The notes under the pieces were generated by a model, which was not told the DNA's origin, searched no databases, and saw only the letters and a program-made list of their open reading frames with translations. From a virus, in the IMG/VR virus record IMGVR_UViG_3300020396_000013, positions 1 through 42,936 of that record: 42,936 nt of DNA, one strand, 5' to 3'. Made by a program: the position numbers and the translations under genes. This document shows, one piece after another, positions 17,320 through 24,119 of this stretch (positions within the stretch are counted from its first letter, which is position 1; each line of letters opens with the position of its first letter).

Positions 17320-18887
17320 TGGTAAAGTTGAGGATGGTTAATTTATTTGATGCAAATGATCCAGGTCTCAGTTTAGATTCTATAGACGAAGTTTTTCCTT
17401 CTGGTAGTTCGGTAAACCACACCTTAACTGATTATTATAGAGGTGGAAGTTATGTCTCAGCAAATGAATCAATTTTAATTCCAACAAGCGGTGAGATATC
17501 AATACTAGATTTTCAAGGTGCTGGTGATGGAATAGCAGAACCATTTAGAACACATTGGGGTGCAATAGTCACTGGACAATCTGGGGAAAACATTAGTGCA
17601 ACTGTTTCATATGATATAACTCCACCAGCGCATTTCGCTGGAAAACATTTTGGATGTATTATTGTTGCTGGCGGTGGGGGTGCTGGAATTGCGCCGGGCG
17701 GCGGCGGTGGCGGTGGATCAGTAGTTTATATACCAAAAGGAATTCCATTTAATGCTGGAGATCAATGGAAATTTGAGGTTGGTGCAGGAGGTGCAGGAGG
17801 ATCAACAGGTGATGGTGCAATTGGTGGTTCAACAAAATTAAAGGTAAAACCAAGTGGTGGAAGTTCTTATGAGGTTTTTGTGCAAGCCAATGGCGGTAAA
17901 AGTGGTGATGGTCTAACAAATAATTCTGGCATCGCTGGGGATGGCGGCATTGTTGAATTGTTTAACACGACACACAAGAGAAGTCAAAATAGTATATTCA
18001 ATGATTATCCAGATAATGATGATATTCAAACTTCAACAGGCGGTGATGGTGGTATTATAGTCGCGTTTGCTGGCGGTGATCACGGCGGCGGGGGTGGTGG
18101 AGTAGGTGCATTTAATTATATATTTGGTCCATGGTCAAGTGGAACAGTTTTAGACCCTGTTGGTGGAAAAGGTTTTGGGGCAAGTGGTCAAACTCCTTCT
18201 AATGGAAATGGTGGTACTGGAGTTCTTGCTGCTGGTGGTGGGGCAAGAGGTCCAGTAGTATCACCATCAAGTGCAAGTAGTACTAATTTTCAAAGAAATT
18301 CTGGTGGAGGTATTTTTGATTCTTCCTACGATATGGCAACAAAGTATACAATGGATAGAGGTATGATTACAGGTGTTGCAGAAACTGGGTTTCAAGACGC
18401 CCAAGGTATTCCTTTTGGAACATCTAGCACTGTAACAACTGGAAACATATCAATGAAAAAGAATGTTTTTGTCGGTAATTCAAATACAAAAAATACACGA
18501 AATTCTTACTTTAAACTTACAAACACTAATAAAACTGATGGTGCTAAAGATGGTGGTGAAGGTTCTCACTCAAAGGCAGGTGGTCATGGGATTTATGGTG
18601 GAAAAGATGGAAATGCAAGAGAAACAGGAACTACTAGTGATGGTGGTTCTGGATCACATGGTAGAATATATAACCCTAAAAACTGGGGTGGTGGTGGCGG
18701 TGGTGCTGCTGCATTTGATGGAAGTACAGGAGCATGGGGAGTTTGCGGTGGTCCTGGAATTGCTATGATATTCGGCTCAACACCTTCAGTAGATAGTGCG
18801 TTTTTAACGGCAGAAGGAACAGAATTGATTATACCACATATATTTCCCACAGCAGATGGGTATTTTGATAGTGATGGATGGCATTAA
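17319..18887 (+). CDS. Glycine-rich fibre/adhesin protein, 522 aa
   Basis: The N-terminal 65 residues carry the YRGGSYV (40-46) and PTSGEIS (55-61) motifs that I recall from fibre-attached modules of marine phages. From residue 117 on, long glycine-rich stretches (GGGGAG, GGGGGGG, GAGGAGG and others) alternate with short hydrophobic strands, ending in FPTADGYFDSDGWH. Such glycine blocks resemble the polyglycine-helix domains of the T2/S16 gp38 tip adhesins, which also lie directly downstream of the large fibre gene. No direct homology is visible, so the adhesin role is inferred from composition and the TAATG-coupled position after the fibre. It could also be a separate side-fibre subunit. Gly-rich tip regions normally vary quickly with host receptor. 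Confidence 0.75.
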   Translation: MVKLRMVNLFDANDPGLSLDSIDEVFPSGSSVNHTLTDYYRGGSYVSANESILIPTSGEISILDFQGAGDGIAEPFRTHWGAIVTGQSGENISATVSYDITPPAHFAGKHFGCIIVAGGGGAGIAPGGGGGGGSVVYIPKGIPFNAGDQWKFEVGAGGAGGSTGDGAIGGSTKLKVKPSGGSSYEVFVQANGGKSGDGLTNNSGIAGDGGIVELFNTTHKRSQNSIFNDYPDNDDIQTSTGGDGGIIVAFAGGDHGGGGGGVGAFNYIFGPWSSGTVLDPVGGKGFGASGQTPSNGNGGTGVLAAGGGARGPVVSPSSASSTNFQRNSGGGIFDSSYDMATKYTMDRGMITGVAETGFQDAQGIPFGTSSTVTTGNISMKKNVFVGNSNTKNTRNSYFKLTNTNKTDGAKDGGEGSHSKAGGHGIYGGKDGNARETGTTSDGGSGSHGRIYNPKNWGGGGGGAAAFDGSTGAWGVCGGPGIAMIFGSTPSVDSAFLTAEGTELIIPHIFPTADGYFDSDGWH

Positions 18888-18905
18888 TTTGAAAAAACTA
18901 TTTTG

Positions 18906-18913
18906 TATAAATA
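18906..18913 (+). promoter_or_regulatory. T4-type late promoter (TATAAATA) before the prohead core genes
   Basis: An exact TATAAATA box lies 18 bases after the glycine-rich gene stop and 24 bases before the next ATG, which has an AAGGAGA ribosome site. It separates the fibre transcript from the prohead core transcript. Confidence 0.8.
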
Positions 18914-18937
18914 ACAGTATAATAAGGAGATATTGAA

Positions 18938-19249
18938 ATGGAAGATGACAATTTTGAAGTAGAGAATGAGACTAATGATACTATGGAAGATGACCATATT
19001 AATAGTGATTTTGAAGCAGAGATAGAAGATGAGGATATTAATAGTGATTTTGAAGCAGAGATGGAAGATGAGGATTTTGAAGTAAGAGATGAAACTTCTG
19101 ATATGATTGACGCTATCTATGATGGTAACCTTAGAGTTGCTGGTGAAGTTTTTAGCGATATGCTTGGGGATAAAATCAAATCTGCTTTGGATGTAGAAAG
19201 AATTTCCATGGGCCAAAAAATGTTCGCAAATGCATCATCTGAAGAATAA
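18938..19249 (+). CDS. 67: Acidic prohead core protein, gp67-like
   Basis: This is a 103-residue protein between the portal and the prohead protease, exactly where T4 has genes 67 and 68 apart from the inserted fibre genes. The first 55 residues are almost all Asp, Glu and Asn, including a duplicated 13-residue unit (INSDFEAEIEDED / INSDFEAEMEDED). The last 45 form a helix-rich segment beginning DMIDAIYDGNLRVAGEVFSDML. T4 gp67 is a small, very acidic core protein cut by gp21 into internal peptides. From memory its acidic part is at the C-terminus, opposite to here. The call rests on synteny, acidity and the short helical segment. It probably helps shape the core during head assembly. Confidence 0.65.
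   Translation: MEDDNFEVENETNDTMEDDHINSDFEAEIEDEDINSDFEAEMEDEDFEVRDETSDMIDAIYDGNLRVAGEVFSDMLGDKIKSALDVERISMGQKMFANASSEE
18996..19073 (+). repeat. Tandem 39-bp duplication in the gp67-like gene
   Basis: Two adjacent near-identical 39-base units (18996-19034 and 19035-19073) encode the 13-residue acidic repeat. They keep the reading frame and lengthen the acidic arm. Confidence 0.8.
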
Positions 19250-19254
19250 ATTTA

Positions 19255-19262
19255 TATAAATA
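19255..19262 (+). promoter_or_regulatory. T4-type late promoter (TATAAATA) before 19296
   Basis: An exact TATAAATA box lies 6 bases after the acidic core gene stop and 33 bases before the next start. It probably drives the small core/internal protein together with genes 21, 22 and 23, since no other TATAAATA box is seen before gene 23 ends. Confidence 0.8.
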
Positions 19263-19295
19263 CACTATAGATTAATAAAAAAGAGTTATAATTTA

Positions 19296-19490
19296 ATGAA
19301 AACTTTTAAAGAATTAAAAGAAAACCTACTAATTGAAAAATCTATGAAAATAGATGGTGCTAAAGTTGATATTAAAAAAGTAGGAAAAGAATTTAAAGTT
19401 GAGATTGATGGTGAGCATCTGGATAATTATAGTTCAGAAAAAGAAGCGATCACCATGGCAAAAGAATTCATTAAGCAATATAAAGGATAA
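19296..19490 (+). CDS. Small prohead core/internal protein, 64 aa (gene 68 position)
   Basis: The protein begins MKTFKELKENLLIE and then has a compact lysine-rich domain (KVDIKKVGKEFKVEIDGE, then a helix SEKEAITMAKEFIKQYKG). The opening resembles the capsid-targeting leader of T4 internal proteins, and LIE at residues 12-14 fits the (L/I)xE consensus cut by the gp21 protease. It stands directly before gene 21, in the place of T4 gene 68, but is much shorter than gp68 (about 141 aa) and shows no clear similarity to it. I infer that it is a core or internal head protein processed by gp21. An alternative is an unrelated small accessory protein. Confidence 0.65.
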   Translation: MKTFKELKENLLIEKSMKIDGAKVDIKKVGKEFKVEIDGEHLDNYSSEKEAITMAKEFIKQYKG

Positions 19491-19493
19491 GAC

Positions 19494-20144
19494 ATGAAAC
19501 TAATTGCTGAGTACTGTGACGGTGCATTAGATTTAATCACTGAAGCAAAAGAAAATGGTGAAAAGTCTTATCAAATAGAAGGCGTTTTTGCACAAGCAGA
19601 GGCGAAGAATAGAAATGGTCGTATGTATCCAAAGCCTATTATGGAAAATGCGATCAACAAATATGTAAAAGAACAAGTTAAAACTGGACGCGCTGTAGGT
19701 GAGTTAAATCATCCAGACGGTCCAACTGTTAACTTGGACAAGGTATCCCATCGTATTACTGACCTCAAGTTTGAGGGAAATGATGTGATGGGTAAAGCAC
19801 TTATATTAGATACTCCAATGGGTAAAGTTGTAAAAGGTTTACTTGATGGTGGGTGTCAACTGGGTGTTTCGACTCGTGGTATGGGAAGTCTTGAGAAACG
19901 TAATGGAATAATGGAGGTTAAGGATGATTTTATTCTTAACACCGTTGACATTGTTCAAGACCCAAGCGCACCTAACGCTTTTGTTAATGGTATAATGGAA
20001 GGTGTAGACTGGGTATGGGATAATGGAATGATTAAACCTCAAGAAATTGAAAAAATAGAGACTGAAATAAAAAGAACTCCATCAAAAGGTTTGCAAGAAG
20101 CGCAAATTCGTGGGTTTGAAAATTTCCTCTCGTTGCTGAAATAA
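19494..20144 (+). CDS. 21: Prohead protease gp21
   Basis: This is the serine protease that sits in the prohead core and, at maturation, cuts gp22, gp23, core and internal proteins after (L/I)xE. Visible features are the GVFAQAEAKNRNGRMYP segment, the catalytic His in GELNHPDG (H73) and the catalytic Ser in LGVSTRGMG (S126), followed by DIVQDPSAPNAF. The length is 216 aa, essentially as in T4 (about 212). An internal LITE at residues 14-17 would allow self-cleavage. It starts 3 bases after the preceding stop and is followed by scaffold and capsid genes in the T4 order. Confidence 0.95.
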   Translation: MKLIAEYCDGALDLITEAKENGEKSYQIEGVFAQAEAKNRNGRMYPKPIMENAINKYVKEQVKTGRAVGELNHPDGPTVNLDKVSHRITDLKFEGNDVMGKALILDTPMGKVVKGLLDGGCQLGVSTRGMGSLEKRNGIMEVKDDFILNTVDIVQDPSAPNAFVNGIMEGVDWVWDNGMIKPQEIEKIETEIKRTPSKGLQEAQIRGFENFLSLLK

Positions 20145-20157
20145 AAAGGAGTCAAGT

Positions 20158-21240
20158 ATGACTGATCAAACACAAGACCAGGAACTTGAGGTCCATGATG
20201 ACAACGAAATTGTGGAATCTCACGAAGAAGTAACTGAAGCATCACTTTCAGATGATCCAGAAGGTGCGGAAGATAATTCTGTACAATCTGTTCAGAAAGC
20301 GGCTCAAGTTACTAAAAAAGCATCTCCACCTAAAACTAAGGCGGGTATGGTTAATGCTATGACTGATAAAATGAATGGTATGAAAACCAAGACTGAAATC
20401 AAAGCAGCATATGAAAAAATGATGGGTGAAGAAATTGAAGTAGATATGGAAGAAGAAACAATGGTAGAAGATACTTCTACTGCTGATTTGGAAGTCCTTA
20501 TTTCTACTGATGAATCTCTATCAGAAGACTTTAAAGCAAAAGCAAGTACAATTTTTGAGGCAGCACTTACTACAAGAGTTGCAACTAGAGTTCAAGAATT
20601 GGATGAGGCATTTGGTGAAAAAGTCACATCTCTGGAAGAGCAATACGCTACAGAGACTGAAGAAGCAATCAATGAAGCAAAGGGTGACCTTGTAGACAAG
20701 ATTGATTCTTATTTAAACTACGTTGTTGAACAATGGATGGAAGAAAACCGCATTGCTGTAGAGCAAGGTATTCGCACGGAAATCGCTGAAGGCTTCATGG
20801 GTAAGTTGAAAGACTTGTTCACGGAATCTTACATTGAAGTTCCAGAAACCAAAGTTGACTTAGTAGACCAACTCGCTGAAGAAGTTCTAGAATTAGAAGA
20901 ACTTTTGAATAAGCAAACCCAAACCAATGTTGATATGAACGAAACAATTTCTAATTTGAAGCGTTCTGCTATTATTGTAGAAGCATCATATGATCTTGCT
21001 AGTACTGAAGCATCAAAATTGGAAAAACTGGTTGAAGGCGTAGAATTTGAAAATGAAGATAATTTCAAATTTAAAGTTGACACCATCAAAGAGTCTTACT
21101 TCAATGGAAAACCAGCAGTTTCACCTGCTGCAATCGTAGAAGAAACACTTACAGAAGAAACCCAAGAAGATACGGATGTAGATGTAAACGTATCAGATAG
21201 CATGGCTAAGTATGTCGCTGCTATTAAAGCAAGTAACTAA
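20158..21240 (+). CDS. 22: Prohead scaffold (core) protein gp22
   Basis: This is the main component of the assembly core around which gp23 polymerises. It is later digested by gp21 and expelled or kept as internal peptides. The 360-residue protein (T4 269) is acidic and almost wholly helical or coiled coil. It has the pattern DLEVLISTDESLSEDFKAKASTIFEAAL (about residues 100-127) typical of marine T4-like gp22, then long Glu/Lys-rich helices up to LTEETQEDTDVDV. An AAGGAG site precedes the ATG and gene 23 follows 12 bases later. The N-terminal 60 residues are an extra acidic stretch that accounts for much of the added length. Confidence 0.93.
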   Translation: MTDQTQDQELEVHDDNEIVESHEEVTEASLSDDPEGAEDNSVQSVQKAAQVTKKASPPKTKAGMVNAMTDKMNGMKTKTEIKAAYEKMMGEEIEVDMEEETMVEDTSTADLEVLISTDESLSEDFKAKASTIFEAALTTRVATRVQELDEAFGEKVTSLEEQYATETEEAINEAKGDLVDKIDSYLNYVVEQWMEENRIAVEQGIRTEIAEGFMGKLKDLFTESYIEVPETKVDLVDQLAEEVLELEELLNKQTQTNVDMNETISNLKRSAIIVEASYDLASTEASKLEKLVEGVEFENEDNFKFKVDTIKESYFNGKPAVSPAAIVEETLTEETQEDTDVDVNVSDSMAKYVAAIKASN

Positions 21241-21252
21241 GGAGTATCCATT

Positions 21253-22605
21253 ATGGAAATGAACTACAATCAATTGATTGAAAAGTGGGCCCCGGTTCTC
21301 AATGAAGAATCTGCTGGTTCCATCCAAGACAAGCACCGCAAAGCAGTTACTGCTGTTGTGCTTGAAAACCAAGAAATTGCTTTGCGTGAGCAAGCAACAC
21401 AACAAGGTGGTTTCGGTCAACTGACAGAAGCAGCACCAGCAAACAACACTGGTAATGTTGCTAACTGGAACCCTGTACTTATTTCGTTGGTTCGCCGCGC
21501 AATGCCAAACATGATGGCATATGACGTATGTGGTGTTCAGCCAATGACAGGTCCAACTGGTCTGATTTTCGCAATGAAATCAACCTATGAAACAACTCGC
21601 GGTGGCGCGACTGCTGACAATGAAGCACTCTTTAGCGAAGCGGTAACTGCTTTCTCTGGAGATTCTGCTGCAAGCATGGTAAACGATGGTTCTGGTCTTT
21701 CTGGTGTAGGAGATTCAGCATCAGGTGACTCGTCTATTGACAATAACCGTAATGATCCTGCTGTTGGTACAACTGGAATGACTCTCGCCAATGGCGAACT
21801 TCTGGGTACAACTGGCGCAAGCGCATTTGCTGAAATGGGTTTCACCATTGAAAAAGCAACTGTATCTGCCAAAACACGCGCACTGAAAGCGGAATATTCG
21901 CTTGAACTCGCACAGGATTTGAAAGCAATTCATGGTCTGGACGCTGAAAGCGAACTCGCCAACATTCTTTCAACTGAAATCCTTGCGGAAATCAACCGCG
22001 AAGTAATTCGTACCATTAACTCACAAGCAAAAACTGGTGCATCCACTGGTAACACCTTGTTGAATGGTATTTTTGATCTTCAAACAGATGCTGATGGTCG
22101 TTGGAGCGTTGAGAAGTTTAAAGGTCTCATGGTTCAAATTGAGCGTGAAGCCAATAACATTGCCAAAGAAACTCGTAGAGGTCGCGGTAACTTCATCATC
22201 ACATCTAGTGATGTTGCATCGTGCTTGGCAGCAACTGGTATGTTGGATTATGCTCCAGCAATGTCAACCAACTTGAATGTTGATGACACTGGTAACACAT
22301 TTGCTGGTGTTCTTAACGGACGCACAAAAGTATATGTTGACCCATATGCCACTATTGACTACATCACTGTAGGTTACAAAGGTACAAATGCATATGATGC
22401 TGGTATCTTCTATTGCCCATATGTACCTCTCACAATGGTTCGCGCCGTTGGTGAGAATGATTTCCAGCCAAAAATCGGTTTCAAAACCCGTTATGGTATG
22501 GTATCAAATCCATTTGTTGGTGGCACACCAGCAAACGGTCTTGCAACAAAGCAAACAAACCAGTACTACAGAATCTTCAGAGTGGACAACATTCTGGGTG
22601 CATAG
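21253..22605 (+). CDS. 23: Major capsid protein gp23
   Basis: This HK97-fold shell protein is 450 aa long (T4 521). The N-terminal helix region MEMNYNQLIEKWAPVLNEE ends at GQLTE (L57-E59), followed by AAPANNTGN. This is the (L/I)xE site where gp21 removes the propeptide at maturation, comparable to T4 residue 65. Conserved blocks include PVLISLVRRAMPNMMAYDVCGVQPM and TRRGRGNFIITSSDVAS. Base composition is visibly richer in G/C and codon use more even than in neighbouring genes, as expected for the most highly expressed gene. Gene 24 (vertex protein) does not follow, as in marine relatives. A strong terminator lies 53 bases after the stop. Confidence 0.97.
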   Translation: MEMNYNQLIEKWAPVLNEESAGSIQDKHRKAVTAVVLENQEIALREQATQQGGFGQLTEAAPANNTGNVANWNPVLISLVRRAMPNMMAYDVCGVQPMTGPTGLIFAMKSTYETTRGGATADNEALFSEAVTAFSGDSAASMVNDGSGLSGVGDSASGDSSIDNNRNDPAVGTTGMTLANGELLGTTGASAFAEMGFTIEKATVSAKTRALKAEYSLELAQDLKAIHGLDAESELANILSTEILAEINREVIRTINSQAKTGASTGNTLLNGIFDLQTDADGRWSVEKFKGLMVQIEREANNIAKETRRGRGNFIITSSDVASCLAATGMLDYAPAMSTNLNVDDTGNTFAGVLNGRTKVYVDPYATIDYITVGYKGTNAYDAGIFYCPYVPLTMVRAVGENDFQPKIGFKTRYGMVSNPFVGGTPANGLATKQTNQYYRIFRVDNILGA

Positions 22606-22617
22606 TATTGCACAAGA

Positions 22618-22645
22618 AGGGCGAAACAACTAATGATTTCGCCCT
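22618..22645 (+). terminator. First hairpin after gene 23
   Basis: AGGGCGAAA and TTTCGCCCT form a perfect 9-base-pair stem with a 10-base loop. It has no T-run of its own, so it may protect the 3' end of the gene 23 mRNA while the second hairpin terminates. Confidence 0.65.
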
Positions 22646-22658
22646 CTATAAAACTTTT

Positions 22659-22686
22659 AAAACAGTGCTTCGGCACTGTTTTTTTT
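22659..22686 (+). terminator. Strong bidirectional rho-independent terminator after gene 23
   Basis: AAAACAGTGC-TTCG-GCACTGTTTT forms a 10-base-pair stem with a TTCG tetraloop, followed by TTTT at the end of a run of eight T. It is a textbook terminator for the capsid transcript. The opposite strand also ends its stem with TTTT, so it can serve the converging reverse gene that stops at 22694. Confidence 0.93.
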
Positions 22687-22693
22687 ATGATAA

Positions 22694-23032
22694 TTAGGAA
22701 GAAAAACCTACCTTGACAGTTTTTCCATTATGGGGAGAAACATTCAAAGCCATTTCCTTTTGAAAATCACGATAGTCTTTATCATCATCTTCCATACTCT
22801 CTAACCATTCATCAACATTTGTATTTGAAGAAGGATACTCTTTCCAACCCAAAGTGTTTTCACAAAATGCAGCCATTACAAAAGCAACAGCATCTTGCTC
22901 ACGTTCAACGTCAGAAACAATATAGGTATTTCCACCTTTGAACTTCCAATAGGCATTTCCACTTGAGAATTTTCCATCCTCTTCATGTGAGCCATAATTT
23001 TCCAGAACTTGTGTGTGAACTACAAAAGTCAT
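22694..23032 (-). CDS. Conserved-type hypothetical protein on the reverse strand, 112 aa
   Basis: This is the only convincing gene on the minus strand. The product starts MTFVVHTQVLENYGSHEEDG, continues with NAYWKFKGGNTYIVSD, and has an acidic C-terminal half with WLESMEDDDKDYRDFQKEMAL. I recall small phage and bacterial proteins with a similar FVVxTQVLENYG..WKFKGG start, but I know no function. Support for a real gene comes from an AGAGAG ribosome site before the ATG, intergenic gaps on both sides, ordinary amino-acid composition, and a shared terminator with gene 23. Its direction suggests expression from an early promoter upstream (TTGACA at 23086-23091 on the minus strand), separate from the late capsid transcript. 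Confidence 0.8.
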   Translation of the reverse strand: MTFVVHTQVLENYGSHEEDGKFSSGNAYWKFKGGNTYIVSDVEREQDAVAFVMAAFCENTLGWKEYPSSNTNVDEWLESMEDDDKDYRDFQKEMALNVSPHNGKTVKVGFSS

Positions 23033-23058
23033 ATGATTCTCTCTTTCTATTGATTACA

Positions 23059-23091
23059 ATTATAATTACTATAAGTTTATGGGTATGTCAA
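23059..23091 (-). promoter_or_regulatory. Possible host-type promoter for the reverse-strand gene
   Basis: On the minus strand a perfect TTGACA (23086-23091) is followed by an AT-rich stretch with TATAAT at 23059-23064. The spacing of 21 is too long for a classic pair; TAATTA at 17 is a poor alternative. The gene start is 27 bases further on. The location is right but the exact -10 box is uncertain. Confidence 0.4.
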
Positions 23092-23092
23092 G

Positions 23093-23100
23093 TATAAATA
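23093..23100 (+). promoter_or_regulatory. T4-type late promoter (TATAAATA) before 23134
   Basis: An exact TATAAATA box lies 33 bases before the start of the tube-like gene and abuts the divergent TTGACA of the reverse gene. The expected late transcript begins inside the 10-base tandem repeat that follows. Confidence 0.78.
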
Positions 23101-23101
23101 C

Positions 23102-23131
23102 AGATATAAACGGATATAATTGGATATAATC
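23102..23131 (+). repeat. Three 10-base tandem repeats in the 5' leader of the tube-like gene
   Basis: AGATATAAAC, GGATATAATT and GGATATAATC are in tandem and end at GGATGG, which contains the start codon. The last two copies each contain TATAAT. The repeats occupy the place where a ribosome binding site is expected, with only GGA as a weak match. Confidence 0.7.
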
Positions 23132-23133
23132 GG

Positions 23134-23637
23134 ATGGCAACAGTTACCACAAATATGAACTATCTTCAGCCTACTAATTTTAAGGTAGTTATAAATCACA
23201 AAACTTTTGGGAACCTTGAGTTTTTTGCTCAAAGGATTATCCATCCAGGAGTAAGTGTTCAAGCAGCAAATGTTCCATACAAAAGAATTTCAAGTATTTC
23301 AATTCCCGGTGATACGCTTACTTTTGAAGATTTGGCAATGGATATTTTAGTTGATGAAAATATGCAAACTTATATTGAAGTTTTTAACTTATTGAGTTCT
23401 TTGGTTGAAACCAAATATAAATCGCCTATTACTAAAGCAGTAACTGCCAGTATAACACAAGAATTAGACATAACTTTAACCATAACTAGTAGTCACAATA
23501 ATGTTGTAAGAACAATTAGATATATTGATTGTGTTCCCACTAGCATTGGTACAGTTTTGATGGAAGCGACTTCTGAAACATCGCCTGTAATTACCTTTCC
23601 AGTAAACTTTAAGATCGGATATTACGAGATAAAATAG
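23134..23637 (+). CDS. Tail-tube-fold virion protein, possibly gp3 (tail tube terminator) or a tube initiator
   Basis: This 167-residue protein has the pattern of the T4 tube-like family (gp19, gp54): NFKVVINH near the N-terminus, HPGVSVQAANVPYKR, IPGDTLTFEDLAMDILVDENMQTYIEVFNLL in the middle, and beta strands ending INFKIGYYEIK-like (VNFKIGYYEIK). I recall similar marine phage proteins annotated as tube or baseplate proteins. In cyanophages a gene 3 homologue sits between gene 23 and uvsY/uvsW, so gp3 is the best guess by position. The sequence alone fits a tube or tube-initiator subunit equally well. It is expressed from its own late promoter. Confidence 0.6.
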   Translation: MATVTTNMNYLQPTNFKVVINHKTFGNLEFFAQRIIHPGVSVQAANVPYKRISSISIPGDTLTFEDLAMDILVDENMQTYIEVFNLLSSLVETKYKSPITKAVTASITQELDITLTITSSHNNVVRTIRYIDCVPTSIGTVLMEATSETSPVITFPVNFKIGYYEIK

Positions 23638-23672
23638 ACCTATATATTGTTAATACATTATGGAGAATATGA

Positions 23673-24119
23673 TTGCTTAACCTTGAAGAAATACTTGAAC
23701 ATTGGTCAAACGACTGTAATATTGATGAACATAATCTAGATAAATCTAGTGTGGACATTGCAAAACTACATGCAAAATATTTACAATTACTTTCTGTATA
23801 TAAACTTCAAAAGAAAAAGTCTGAGATGAATCAAAAAATTCTTCTCAAGGATAAGTGGTTATATTATAATGGTAAGATGACTGAACAGCAAATCATTGAA
23901 AAGAATTGGGAGTTTGACCCATTTGATGGTATGAAAATTATGAAGGGTGATATGAACCATTATTACGATTCTGATCCAGATATTCAGAAAAGTGAAGAAA
24001 AAATAATCTATTATAAAACATTGATTGAAACCCTACAAGAAATTGTAGAGACTTTGCGCTGGCGGCATCAAACAATTAGTAATATAATCAAATGGAAGGT
24101 ATATCAAAGCGGTGGATAA
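23673..24119 (+). CDS. uvsY: Recombination mediator UvsY (TTG start)
   Basis: UvsY loads the UvsX recombinase onto gp32-covered single-stranded DNA. The 148-residue, charged, helical protein (T4 137) opens LEEILEHWSNDCNIDEHNLD, has a basic KLQKKKSEMNQKILLKDKWLYYNGKM core and a C-terminal helix pair. This is the same layout as T4 UvsY. The start is TTG at 23673, seven bases after GGAG; a nearer ATG at 23669 runs into a stop after three codons. The gene overlaps uvsW by 8 bases. UvsX is not in the window. Confidence 0.82.
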   Translation: MLNLEEILEHWSNDCNIDEHNLDKSSVDIAKLHAKYLQLLSVYKLQKKKSEMNQKILLKDKWLYYNGKMTEQQIIEKNWEFDPFDGMKIMKGDMNHYYDSDPDIQKSEEKIIYYKTLIETLQEIVETLRWRHQTISNIIKWKVYQSGG

